Part shown: piece by piece, positions 23,476-64,000 of the stretch
Numbering within the stretch: the stretch's first letter is position 1
How the letters are laid out: every line of letters begins with the position of its first letter
NCBI GenBank assembly: GCA_963693365.1
Contig: CAVNZM010000007.1
Location: 2,294,001-2,358,000, forward strand
From: Amoebidium appalachense
Lineage: Eukaryota > Ichthyosporea
Length of the DNA stretch: 64,000 nt
Direction of reading: 5' to 3'
Position numbers and translations under genes: made by a program
The notes under the pieces: generated by a model
The model's database searches: none
The model's input: only the letters and a program-made list of their open reading frames with translations
Told to the model about the DNA's origin: nothing

Positions 23476-23931
23476 GGTTTGAGACGACGCAAAGATGTAC
23501 GCTTTCCAACCGTTTTATTGAATGTTACCTATTGCAGGACGTTCACGTAATCCAAAATCGTGTGCACGGAGGCCATCGAGTTCCTGGTTCCTGTCTATGA
23601 ACTCGAGATCATGCGCGCGCCACATACCTAAAAAGGAAATATCGTGCCAATAACAGCATCCAGACGGGGTGGCAGTTACGTTCGACAAAAGGTCGAAATA
23701 ATAATGCAGTTTACATAACCAGTAAGGTTTACTATTCTACCTGTATTATCTACAATTATGGAGTTACTCAGCCTTTTCTTGTTCACACAATGCTCATATT
23801 CCAACACATAAACGCCAGCCCATCTGACGCCGATCTCTCATGCTGCAGATCCAGCCAATAGCCACTCAGCACCGCCAATCCGCCGCAGATCTGGACCATT
23901 TACAGCAACCGGAACCAAATCTCGATCTAAT
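22853..23931. other. spacer with two possible orphan exons
   Basis: On the plus strand an open segment near 23228-23297 reads ECQVQYEVQDPDKSWKHCTF and looks protein-like. An acceptor-like tract ending at about 23537 precedes DVHVIQNRVHGGHRVPGSCL and TGA. No donor joins them, so no gene is called. Poly-G lies at 23428-23474. Confidence 0.3.
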
Positions 23932-24243
23932 CTAGATCTCGCCCTTTTGCACCGTACCAATAGCCTCCGCCTTCAGCTTGGGAACCGTAGTCACGTGTTT
24001 CAGAGATCTATCCTGGAGGGTGACAGAGGGTTTCTCGCCCGTACCCTTCTGTGCGGTTCCAAGGCCTTCCGCGACCTTCTTTGGCGCCGAGAGGGCAGTC
24101 ACGGTGGTCACGGAGTCAACGACCTGAGTGTGCTTGGGCTTGGGAACCTGTGTTTGCGGAATAATCAAATCAGTTTGTATCATTTTTTCTTTTAAGTCGG
24201 TACCACAAAGCAGACACGAAGTAAGCACAATAATCACAGCCGT

Positions 24244-24276
<33 letters not shown>

Positions 24277-25863
24277 TTTTGTTATTTTGTGTGGGTAAAC
24301 GGAGAAGCAGAGAGCACAGATGGGTGTTATGTAAAACACAACACAAAGACACACGGGAAAAACACAACCGGAGAGGAGGAACGATTTCTGGAACCATAGG
24401 AAGTGAATACGACTGCTTATGATTTATTTCAAGATGAGGTCCCTTTTATACTTGGGAATGTGAAACGATAAACCAATCAAAAGAATGAAAACTATGAGTG
24501 TAAAATATATCGAATAAAATGTCTGTCGACATTTAGAATATAAAACTCAATCCTCTAATGAAAGAAACTTCTAATAAAAGCACGGAAACATTTAATAAAA
24601 TGAAACCACTTATGTAACTATTAATTCATAACATATATTTATACATGTTCTTATCATAACACGTCTAAATATAATTATTCCTAATAGTTGAAGAACATAG
24701 CACAATGCTACGTCGTGGGAAAGGAATGAGAAAGGAATGTAAGTTACTATATTTGGGAAAATACAAACGAGATATGATTGGATGACATATATAGATTTTG
24801 ACGCAAACGACAATACGTGTGCGCGAGCTAAGTATGTCGATACGTACACAGATCTAAGATGTCGTGTACACGGAAACGGAAAAGAAAGAAAGAAATGAAG
24901 AAAGGAAAAGGAAACAAACTACAACAACTAATAAATAAATACCAAACTCAACTTCTAAGTCTTGCTGAGAATTAAGTGAAGATGACACCTTTACTGGAGT
25001 ACTGTGAGCAACCCCCCAAAAATGCATCCCCCCCACCTCCCCCCCCCCAAAAAAAAAACTCCTGTCCTACACATCCTAATTAACTTCTCGCAAACCTGTA
25101 TCGTCCCTCCTTTCTCTTCCCCCCCCCCCCCCCCCCGGGGAACACACATACACAGGCTAGCTCGTGCTACACTATGCTACCATCCTATACCTGCCATGCT
25201 CTCGACATCCCCCCCCCCCCCCCCCCCTCCCCTTTTTTCAATCCATGTGGCCACTCAACAACCCGGACAGAATAAAACGACCAATTCCCCTCCCAATCGC
25301 TAAACACGTTACTGACAAAACCAAAAGACCTCCACGATTTAACATAAAGATGGGTGGTATGTGTGCGCGAGTGCGTGGAGGGGGGGGGGGGAAGGGACAA
25401 TGAGTGGTACTTGGTTGGTGGTGGAGGAAAAGGGGGGTGGGGCGGAGGGGTAGGATATTGTCAAGGCAGCAACGCGTTAGCAAGGATGCAGAAAACGTGA
25501 AGGGCAACCAAATATGTACCACAACCAACAACCAGAGCAACGAATGAAAGACCAGAGAAAAAGGGGAGACCACTTGACACCAACAGGGCCATCCACGGGG
25601 GGAGAAGGGGGGGGGGGGGGGGGGGTTTGAAAGCGTTACACACATTCACAACGGACAACGAATAGTAGAGTGCAAACCACACACACGCGTGCGCACAAAC
25701 ACACACACACACACACACACAGAGAGAGGGGAGAGAGTGACAGGAGGAGAATGGTGGTGGTGGTGGTGGGGGGGGGGGGGGGGGGGGGGGGGAGGGGGGG
25801 AGGCAAGCAAGCAAACAAGCAAGCCTAGAAGACCAAGATGAAATACCACTGGTGATGGTGGTT

Positions 25864-25902
<39 letters not shown>

Positions 25903-27246
25903 GAGAGTGAGAGTGAGAGAAAGGTAGGGGGGGGGGGGGGGGGGGGTGGCGGAGAGAGAGAGAGAGTGAGTGTGTGAGCGAGGCGCGCACACCAAATACA
26001 CACACACACACACACACAGCGAGAGAGGGAGAAAGGGGGAAAGACAGAGAGAGAGAGAGCGAAACATACAGAGGACAGAGAGAGCGACAGAGCCTCAAAG
26101 AGAACCAAGAAGGACCACTCAAGGAAACACGGGGGGAGGGGGAGAAAGGATAGTTTAGACGAACAAGCAGATGAAAGAGTGTATTACTCTTTCAAGTCTC
26201 GTACAAGAAGACATGGTCAGGCCCCATCTTCAAACCCTTGTACATGTACCACAACGTTGAACACAGCAAAGAAAGGGAGAAACCCAACGTGACAGCAGAC
26301 ACAACAGACCAGTTGTGTAAGAGAACACTTGACAAACGGTTTGAGTAAGAGAAATGTGGAAGGGGAAAATAAAAGTATCTGTAAAAGACGGTGGAAAAAC
26401 CAAAGTGCAGAGTAAAGAATAGACAAGGTGAAACGTGGAAGAGGGGACACCAGGGCCTCAAGAGGGTAAGGGGGGAGGCGAGGGGGGAAGGGGGGCACAG
26501 AGAGACGGGACATGTGCACACGTACGTGTTTGTTGCAGTAGACCTTGCCCTCGCTAGCCATGAAATTCTTCAGGTTGAGTGTGATGCCGCAGCTGGGGTC
26601 AGCACACTTGAAGCACAGCTTGTGCCACACAGTGCCGGCAGCGTCCACCTTCTCCGTCTGGTAGACTGCAAAGGGGAGTGTCAATCATGAGGACAAAAAC
26701 AAGACGAGCACGACTCAGGTGTGTTGCCAGAGTAGTTCTTTCTTCCTTTCTACCTGTACAGGTCCCTTTTCTCTCAGTTCCTTCTTGCCTTCCTAACCCC
26801 AACAACCTCTCCACCCCCATTTCTGCCCCCCCATCCAAACACACAAGCACCTACCCCTCCGCTCCCTCCCCCCCTTCCCTCCCGCCCTCCCCCCCTCCCA
26901 TTCACACATACCAACCAACCACCTAGCCGACCAACTGCTCCCTCCCATACAACAACTCCTGAAGGAAATGTCAAAGCCATGGGAGGGGGCAAATTGCGCC
27001 AGCTTCACTAGAAAAAGCAGCCAATTCTCCTTCACAGCAAGAAATTGCGCACACAACTTCCTTTACTCCCGCCGTCTTCTGCAAGGTTCCACAGAAAACG
27101 GTGTAACATTTCACCCCAGCACCCAGCAGTCACATGAAGTCCTAAAGCAAACAGTCCCTTTTGGACGCCTCTACAGGGTGACGACGCAGCGTACACATAG
27201 AAGGCTTACCGGTTTTCTCACACTTAGCACACTTGCCGCACGACAT
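23932..27246 (-). CDS. LASP-like single LIM-domain protein, three exons
   Basis: Exons on the minus strand: 27246-27210, 26665-26526, 24147-23932 (TAG 23934-23932). All are GT-AG with phases 1/2 and 0/0, giving 130 residues. The LIM domain fills residues 3-60: C6-x2-C9-x17-H27-x2-C30-x2-C33-x4-C38-x17-C56-x2-H59. VYQTEKV, WHKLCFKC and TLNLKNF match the LASP/nebulin LIM signature (YPTEKV, WHKACF, TLNMKN). LIM domains bind two zinc ions and mediate protein contacts, often with actin structures. The tail (HVPKPKHTQVVDSVTTVTALSAPKKVAEGLGTAQKG) parallels the LASP segment after the LIM, but there are no SH3 or full nebulin repeats. Two oddities: C33-x4-C38 replaces the usual x2 spacing, and intron 2 is 2.4 kb of repeats. 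CCAAT at about 27405 lies upstream. Confidence in the exon chain is high. Confidence 0.87.
24148..26525. repeat. repeat-filled intron 2 of the LIM gene
   Basis: Poly-C 24246-24276, 25120-25136 and 25210-25227; G-rich 25605-25625, 25768-25800, 25867-25900 and 25928-25946; (CA)n 25695-25720; and (GA)n 25950-26075. A diverged minus-strand copy of the dispersed element is visible at about 25620-25680 (TTTGAAAGCGTTACAC). AT-rich unique sequence fills 24400-25000. No other exon was found. Confidence 0.7.
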
Positions 27247-28162
27247 TTTTCGGGAATAAAATGAAAACGGACGAGAAGGAAGAAAACTTCGTTTGCTTGA
27301 ACTGAAAACGCAAAACACCAACTGAGGTGAAAGGTTCAAGGTGCTGATCATATTGGCCACCAACTCTGATCCCCTTAGAGCTTTAGATGTTTGCATGATT
27401 GTTAGCCAATAAAAATGATAAAATTGTGAACGCTGGAACTGTATGACCAGTGTGTGCATCATGGGCGGAATGATGTTCAACTATCGTGTAAGGTAGGAAT
27501 ACAAGTATAACTTATCACAAAGATATGTGTTTTGATTTTGAAAGTCATTTTAGCTGGTAGAACAGATTTAACATGCCGAACGGATTTTTTCTATTGTTTT
27601 TATGCCACGTGTTATCTTTTGATGTGGGAACACGATGTGACGTTTTGATTTCACACCAAAAATATGTAGCGAATCACGGAAAGGCTGAGATGTGGACAAA
27701 CGGACACTTTAACTTCTACGTCTTCGGGTACTAGCCTTTGATTGGAGAGTATAAAGAGGGGTAAATCCTAGAGCACAGCAACGGCGTCGACATGGTTTTC
27801 TGACTTGCTATAATGATCGTAGTTGATATATGTGCATCTCACAAATAATAATATTTGATGGTATCTCATGCATAATGATACATTATTGTAGCTGAATATT
27901 GCTCAAGAGACAGAATTTGTAGTGTAAGTGAGTAATTTGAAAAGGATCATTCTATTCGAGCTTTTTTAAAGACGTTGCCTCGCTCAAGGGTCACGACTCA
28001 CAGTCATGATACATGCAAATATCCGGCGAAATTGTTAGATAACCACACCCAACTTCGAAACCTATTCCCAGGCGGCCAGGCCTTTCAAAGTGCTACAATA
28101 CAGCACAATGGCTTATAGGCATATGAGCACAAAAAATATTCATCGTAAAAAATAAGAAATCC
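27247..28162. other. spacer with an orphan CCAAT/TATA promoter motif
   Basis: ATTGG at 27741-27745 is followed by GTATAAAG at 27749-27756 on the plus strand, properly spaced for a promoter, but no plus-strand coding exon follows before the antisense RRP15-like gene. A non-coding transcript start is possible. CCAAT at 27405 probably serves the LIM gene. The remainder is AT-rich and unrecognised. Confidence 0.4.
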
Positions 28163-28506
28163 TTACTTCATTGCTTCCAGCAGGCGAAGAAACATTTCTT
28201 TATCCAGCTCTCATTGACCGCCTGTCAATGTCCAGGCTCACGAGTCGGGCTCGAAAATCTGGCCTGAATAATAGAACTTTGATGAGGCTCACTGCGTGGC
28301 CCCGTGCCTTCACATCGTCACCCTGTGCAAGTTGGCAACTGGCAGGATCCCGACCCTTCCTCCGGAGCTCCTCTCTTCTACGTGCTTCTGCGCCTTTTCG
28401 GCCCACGTCCTTTCCTGGTTTCCTTCAATGCCTTCTCATAAACGTTTCCTTACAACTGTTTAGAGTTGGGTTTCAACGGTTTCTCGGTTTATTGGTCACT
28501 TAAGCT

Positions 28507-28545
<39 letters not shown>

Positions 28546-28772
28546 TGGCCCTCCAACCTACTGTAAGCCTCAAGACTCAAGCTTTGACAGAGCCAACATT
28601 TATTCTCCTTAACATTGCAGCGAATTTAAACAAGGACTACCCGGAGCAGGAATATACATGACACTCAGGAGCCGCAGTGGTGCACTCAAAAAAACCTTTC
28701 ACCTTTTCGAGCTTGTTACTTGGGCCTTTTTCCTGAGCCGCTTGTGTATGGCATTAAACATGCTCACAAAGG
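28163..28772 (-). CDS. RRP15: probable RRP15 ribosome-biogenesis protein, 3' exons
   Basis: Three minus-strand exons join in phase: 28772-28703, 28422-28355, 28209-28163 (TAA 28165-28163). Exon A reads FVSMFNAIHKRLRKKAQVTSSK, matching the RRP15 core VVQLFNAVQKHQK. Exon B is basic (RKGAEARRREELRRK). The last exon reads ELDKEMFLRLLEAMK, matching the RRP15 motif SKKDFISVLRGM. RRP15 acts in the nucleolus in pre-60S rRNA processing. Upstream exons must lie beyond 28773 but were not identified. 28.9-29.7 kb is microsatellite. The acceptors of exons B and C are purine-rich and weak, so borders there are tentative. If right, the gene is divergent to MCM2. Poly-C/T at 28507-28545 is inside the first visible intron. 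Confidence 0.5.
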
Positions 28773-46101
<17,329 letters not shown>

Positions 46102-47116
46102 TTATCAGCCAATCATCAACAGCGGAATTGAGTGCAAGTGCTACAGGCATGGCGTGATAATGTCAGCATCGGGTAACCAAACTTAGGATTCTCTTTGCTT
46201 CGCACGAGCAAAACTAGTTTTGTTCACGTTAATTGCGAGTCTGCCCCACTAACCAGCTAAGAGTAGAAAACAAAAAGTAGAACGGTACAGGTACGAGGTC
46301 ATCAAAGATCTAACGTAGGGGCAAACAATGCTTTTAGTGCAGGCCCTAATATAGTTTGTTTTTTTGGCTTTCGCGCACCTACTGTTTTTTGGTTCTCTGT
46401 CACCTTTTTTTTTTTAGAGAGAGGGGGAGAGGGGGGGGGAGAGGGAGGGAGGGGGGGGGGGGGGGGGTTCTTTATCTGATGCTTGGGTGTGTGGAAGTCG
46501 GGGGAGTGGATTCTGTCTTGCGTACATGACTTCAAGTGACATGGAACAACTCAGAACTGAATGATCTGGCATCTTTCTGTACATACATATTGCATACTTC
46601 ATAAATGTTTTCTTGCAAGTTTTGTTTGATAGATTATCTCTGGATAGTAAGTCTAGCGGATAACTTTGCACATTCTGCTAGCGTCTAGAAGACAGTCATC
46701 TCGTGTTTATTTGCATTAGTGCCACCCGCAACAGCCCTGGTGGTTGTGTTATCTACCAAATATTCATATCTCTTAGATATCTGATATATTACTGTAATCA
46801 TTCGTGCAGTGAAACGAGGCCATTATGGACCCGATCAGTGATAGAGAATACACCGCTGTTGTAAGCCTTAACCCTCTCGGATAAGCAATTAATCAACGGG
46901 CATCACGGCAGCCGCCGGTGTGGCTGCCGCAATATACGTTAATTAGGAAAAATGTGAGAGCATGTGCAGCAAAATGAAACAAAACATTGTGTGCCCGCAA
47001 TGTGCCTGACCATGTGCATTGCTCATGGAAATTGCCAACGGTAAGGGGCGACATGCGCATAGTCACACATGCGCACATGCGCAACAGCACAGGAATGCAT
47101 ATTCGTGCGCATAAGA

Positions 47117-47147
<31 letters not shown>

Positions 47148-47366
47148 CGTCGAGTGAGGCTGGGCCCCAGACAGTGTCCACAGCAATAAATAGTGTGTAA
47201 ACCCCACACACACACACAGACACAGACAGTGTCACACGCATGCGCGTGCAGCCACACACACGTGCCCACACACGTGCACATGCATGCACACACACGCAGA
47301 CACACACACCGGCACACACACACACACACACACAGACACGTACACACACTGCAGTCATACATATGT

Positions 47367-47428
<62 letters not shown>

Positions 47429-48222
47429 GCACTCACACACACACACACATTTGCTGCATTTGATTGATTTCACCCTCCCCTAGCGAGTCCCCCATGTTAG
47501 GGGCTCCTCGCTCTCGACTCCTCTCTCTTTATCTCCCCCCCCCCCCCCCCCCCCCCCCACTCCCCCTCCGCACCTCCCCGAGCTCCCCCCCCCCCCCCCC
47601 CCCCCCCCTCTTTCCCCCTCTCAAACATAACAACAAATCCCTGGCCATGTGGCATGCTTCCCATAGATCGCTCTGATACATACACTATGTCATCATCAGT
47701 CAGTCCCGCGGCCAGATCTAGCCACGGACCATGTACGGTGGATCTGGACTCTTTCCTTTTTTGTTCATAGGGCCCACGGTGGTGCTATCACTATGCACTG
47801 TAGACCACATGCACATATCGTTTAGACCAGGTCTGGCTACCAAGGCTCTATGACCAAACATTCCATGCCGCAGAGTATAATAGCGTTCGTGACATGTGCA
47901 TCTGGGCACCTCCGAGTCCGAGGCACATGTGCACCTCAGCGTGAGTCGCCATACAGAAATTAACCCTTGCACGAGCTTGCAACATGGGTCCTCGCCTAGT
48001 CAAGTGTGTCCGCAAACTCCGGATTGAATCCCTTGGCACAGACAGAAGTTTTGATTCACTGTGAAATAATTGGGAAAAAAAAAAATTGAAACACCTTTTT
48101 GCATATGGGCCTCGAGCAGACTGCCAGTCTGCAGGGCTGTTAAGGCTCGGCTGACGAGCCGCCAGCCAAGCCGGCTTTGTGTCCAGCCGAGCCGAGCCGG
48201 CATTTGGCTGTCGGCTCGGCTG

Positions 48223-48300
<78 letters not shown>

Positions 48301-48364
48301 GGGGGGGGGGGGAGGGGGGTCAGGGAGAAAATACACGATTTCGGTCAAATTGCTAATCAGAACG
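46102..48364. other. spacer after MCM2: microsatellites, hairpin, G tract
   Basis: No gene is recognised. G-rich 46430-46467, CA variants 47200-47450, poly-C 47535-47606. 47680-48110 is unique. A perfect 13-base inverted repeat (CCAGCCGAGCCGA 48183-48195 and TCGGCTCGGCTGG 48211-48223) stands next to a G tract of about 62 bases (48238-48299). Confidence 0.6.
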
Positions 48365-48612
48365 ACGTGACAGCTAAGAGATCGAAGTAAAAGTGAAGTC
48401 CACAAAAAGAAGAACCGAAAGCCTTTATATACCTGCCACGGTGAAGAATAGGGAAAAAAAGTTCACGTGACAGCTAAGAGATCCAAGTGAAAGTGAAGTC
48501 CCACAAAAAGAAGAAACGAAAGCCTTTATATACCTGCCATGGTGAAGAATCGGAAAAAAAGTTGACGTGACAGCCTGAGAGATCGAAGTGAAAGTGAAGT
48601 CCAAAAAAAATG
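48365..48612. repeat. 100-base tandem repeat upstream of the S1/P1 nuclease gene
   Basis: Copies begin at 48365, 48465 and 48565 (ACGTGACAGC...GAGATC.AAGT.AAAGTGAAGT). The first two contain CTTTATATACCTGCCA, a TATA-like stretch, and copies 2 and 3 have (C/G)ACGTGAC. The third copy is cut short. Confidence 0.9.
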
Positions 48613-48824
48613 GTTTGCACACATACGACCCGCCCCACAATAGGAAGTTTCGGGGGATCTCGTTGGTGCAGCTTTATCCAATCAAATGACATCTCTCTTT
48701 CCGCCAAATATTTTGTGCATCAATCAAATATGTGATGCATTTTTATTGGTTCTTTTCTTTGAGCATTTTTGAAAGCTATCACCTATTGGCTGTTTCAGCT
48801 GGTCCAACTCTGGCTCTCGCCTCA

Positions 48825-48833
48825 GATATAAAC
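48825..48833 (+). promoter_or_regulatory. TATA-like box of the nuclease gene, with CCAAT boxes upstream
   Basis: GATATAAAC lies 66 bases before the start codon. ATTGG at 48746 and 48785 and CCAAT at 48678 precede it. Confidence 0.5.
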
Positions 48834-48898
48834 AGAGTGAGTCGCAAAAGTTTGCAAACTTTGCGCACACCAACAATTCCAACCAAGCGTTTTCAAAC

Positions 48899-50309
48899 AT
48901 GAAGGTCGCATCCGCTGTTATAGCCGCTTTGTGCGCCCAGTCCCCAGCGCTTGCCTGGTGGGATGGTGGCCACGAGCTTTCAGCGCAGATAGCAAATGCC
49001 ACCATGAGCACAACACAGTCCCAAAAAAACGTCGCATACCTTATCACACAACTCGACCCCGTACCCACCCTTTACAAGGCATGTAGCTGGCCCGACGAAA
49101 TCAAAAAGAAAAATGTGCGCGCGTTTGACAACTTCCACTTCTACAACATGAAGCAGACAAACTGGGCCGGAAACAGCATCGATTGCGTGCTTGAGACGCA
49201 GGTCAGCGCTCTTTCCACCATCAAAACAGTCTCGAGTAGCATTGCAAAACCCGAAACACCCACTTGGTACCGCACATTCGGCCTTCGCATGCTTGCACAC
49301 GTGTTTACCGACCTTCACCAACCGTTCCACGCGGCCTCCCGCTGCCTTGAGGAGCCGCCGTTTTCTGACCAAGGTGGAAACATAGGTTACACCTACTTGG
49401 TAAACGGTGAGAAACGCACCTACAACCTGCACCTTATTTGGGATGGTGCAGCGCATTACGACGGAAAAACTCCGCTCGACGTTGTTGCAGAGGCTGCGGA
49501 ATTGATGAAACAGTACCCACTGGAAACGACGGATTTCAGCGTGGGTGAAGCGAAGGTGCCTGTCGACGTGAAGGGGTCTATTGCCGAGATAAAGGCCATC
49601 AACTTCACCGCAGATTTTAAAACCGTCGAAGACGCCATAGAAAAGGTGGTGATGAAAGTTATTAACGAGAGTTTTTATATGGCTAGTGAGATTAACAATT
49701 TTGCTTACAACGTTGATAAGCCTTGGCCTACACCCAATGCGACGCTGCCACCCGACTATCTGGTGTACTCAAAGACAAATTCGGAGAAGCGCATGGCGGC
49801 CGGAGGCTACCGGCTGGCTGCTTTGCTCGACACTGCGCTTGCTTCAGGCGACTTTGGTAAGTGGTGTACAAATGCACGATGTGTTAATGTTTGCATAAGT
49901 GCTACATGCACATTGTACGGTACTGCAAGTGTGATTATAAAAATCTACGATATAGGCACAAAAGTTCCCAACCATAAGACGTACATACCAGCCTTTGAAA
50001 CCGTTGCTCGAGGTGTCCGTCTGTGCACAGGAATCTACCTAGGTATACTATATCTCATGCCCCAGGAGCTCTACGAGTACCCAACTTATCCCGTCCGCCT
50101 GGCTCCCTCCCTCTCCCTCCCCCCTCTCTCCTCCCTTCCTCTCCCCTTCCTCTTTCCCTCTCTCTCTCTCTCTATCCCCCCCCCCCTCCCCCCCCCCCCC
50201 CCCCCCCTCCCACCCTTTCTGTAATTTCTCACTCACTCTCTCTCTCTCCTCCACCTACCCTCTCAGACTCACTCTTTCCTCTTTCCCTCCTCTTTCCCTC
50301 TTCACCCGC

Positions 50310-50347
<38 letters not shown>

Positions 50348-50842
50348 ATCCTCTCCCCCCCCCCGCCTCCCCTCCCCCCGCCTCCCCCCTTGCACACACG
50401 CACACATGTACACACAGATACACTGCCATCCCTCACCTGGCACTGCCAATTATACACAAAACTTCTTTCGTGCCTGTAGTTATCTGATTATCCAAGCTAC
50501 CTTCCCCAGTCACCACCACCACACACTGTAGATTTCGCACAACATATACACGCACGATTTGCAAAGAAGGCACTGGCTACATACAAGTTTTATGATGCTA
50601 CACACACATGTGCATGCTACATGAACCTACACGTCACACACACACACACACGCACACGCACACACACACACACACACATACATGCACAAACACACATTCA
50701 CACACACGCGCGCGTGCGCGCACGCACACACACACACACACACACACATCCACACCCACCCACCCACCCACACACACACTTTCTCTCTCTCTCTCTCTCT
50801 TCCTCCCTTTCTCTCTCTCTCTCTCTCTCCACACTCTCTTTC

Positions 50843-50873
<31 letters not shown>

Positions 50874-50875
50874 CC

Positions 50876-50942
<67 letters not shown>

Positions 50943-51243
50943 CCTCCCTCCCCCCCTCACTCACTCACTCACTCACTCACTCATTCATATTCACCCTCAC
51001 ATAACACAAATTTTTTGCTACCATAATCCTTACATATTTCTGACCGTTTATGTATTATACCTACCCACCCACACACACACAGAAAGCTATGCCAAAGACG
51101 ATGTGACTGCAAGGCCCACGGACCCCGTCAACCCAACCCAAACACCTGCCGGAAAGCCCAGTGGTTCTTGCGCCAGGGTTCCCGATCGGACAATCTTTGT
51201 GTGCGTCTTTGCAATGTTGGCTGGACGGATATTTGCTTATTAG
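48899..51243 (+). CDS. S1/P1-type zinc nuclease with signal peptide and hydrophobic C-terminal tail
   Basis: Exons 48899-49856 and 51083-51243 (TAG), phase 1/2, 372 residues. The family cleaves single-stranded nucleic acid and 3'-nucleotides using three zinc ions. A signal peptide (1-19, ...QSPALA) would leave W20 as the mature N-terminus, which in this family is itself a zinc ligand. The pattern W20-x4-H25 (WWDGGH) fits WGxxGH. Further ligands: D66 in WPDE, H80 in FHFYN, H134, D138 and H144 in [13 protein letters not shown], and H178 and D182 in NLHLIWD. DQGGN (157-161) is also present. After the catalytic domain comes a Thr/Pro-rich linker, then [17 protein letters not shown] at the very end, like a GPI-attachment signal, so the enzyme may sit on the cell surface as in trypanosomatid 3'-nucleotidase/nucleases. 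The intron (1.2 kb) is C, CT and CA repeat. A role in purine or phosphate scavenging is inference. Confidence 0.92.
50150..51082. repeat. C, CA and CT repeats in the nuclease intron
   Basis: Poly-C 50180-50215 and 50312-50347, (CA)n 50637-50690 and 50722-50750, CT and CCCT 50780-50950, CACT units, and (CA)n to the acceptor at 51082. Confidence 0.9.

Positions 51244-64000
<12,757 letters not shown>

Noticed and set aside
28171-28503. Plus-strand frame of 110 residues
   Set aside because: It is the antisense of the RRP15-like exons and has no recognisable features.

Overview
The window is nuclear DNA of an intron-rich eukaryote, most likely a unicellular one. Every spliced gene uses GT-AG introns, up to 24 exons per gene. 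The introns and spacers are packed with homopolymer C/G, (CA)n/(GT)n, (CT)n and (C)n(A)n tracts, so almost all long open frames here are low-complexity noise. Promoters carry CCAAT/ATTGG boxes and occasional TATA boxes. A LASP-like LIM protein, a syntenin-like tandem-PDZ protein, a TBP-like factor and a membrane-tailed S1/P1 nuclease together suggest a protist, perhaps from the Holozoa/Amorphea side of the tree. That placement is inference only.

Layout: 1-2937 (+) is the 3' part of a single-pass membrane protein. 5163-8782 (+) is a five-exon TATA-binding-protein family gene with an in-frame TGA at a conserved Cys position. 11704-12471 (-) is an intronless syntenin-like double PDZ protein. 15517-18353 (+) is a decayed chymotrypsin-fold protease, and 20009-21729 (+) holds the C-terminal half of a related protease with an intact catalytic Ser motif and two Cys/Trp repeats. 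22781-22852 (-) is tRNA-Asn(GTT). 23932-27246 (-) is a three-exon LASP-like LIM protein. 28163-28772 (-) is the 3' part of a probable RRP15 ribosome-biogenesis gene. 30565-46101 (+) is a complete 24-exon MCM2. 48899-51243 (+) is a two-exon S1/P1 nuclease with signal peptide and C-terminal hydrophobic tail. 54290 to beyond 63172 (+) is a PIF1-family helicase whose 3' end lies outside the window.

MCM2 and PIF1 are both DNA-replication genes, RRP15 and the TBP relative serve rRNA maturation and transcription, and the proteases, nuclease and first gene are secreted or membrane proteins. There is no operon-like coupling. Gene order looks like ordinary eukaryotic chromosome.

The most notable features are structural: donor-proximal (GT)n and acceptor-proximal (AC)n tracts that could pair across introns; a dispersed 5'-truncated element ending in (C)n(A)n with at least three clear copies; two short inverted-repeat elements; and a recurring pattern of single-base frame slips in otherwise conserved genes, which may be assembly error or real decay. 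I did not find a clearly new multi-gene system.
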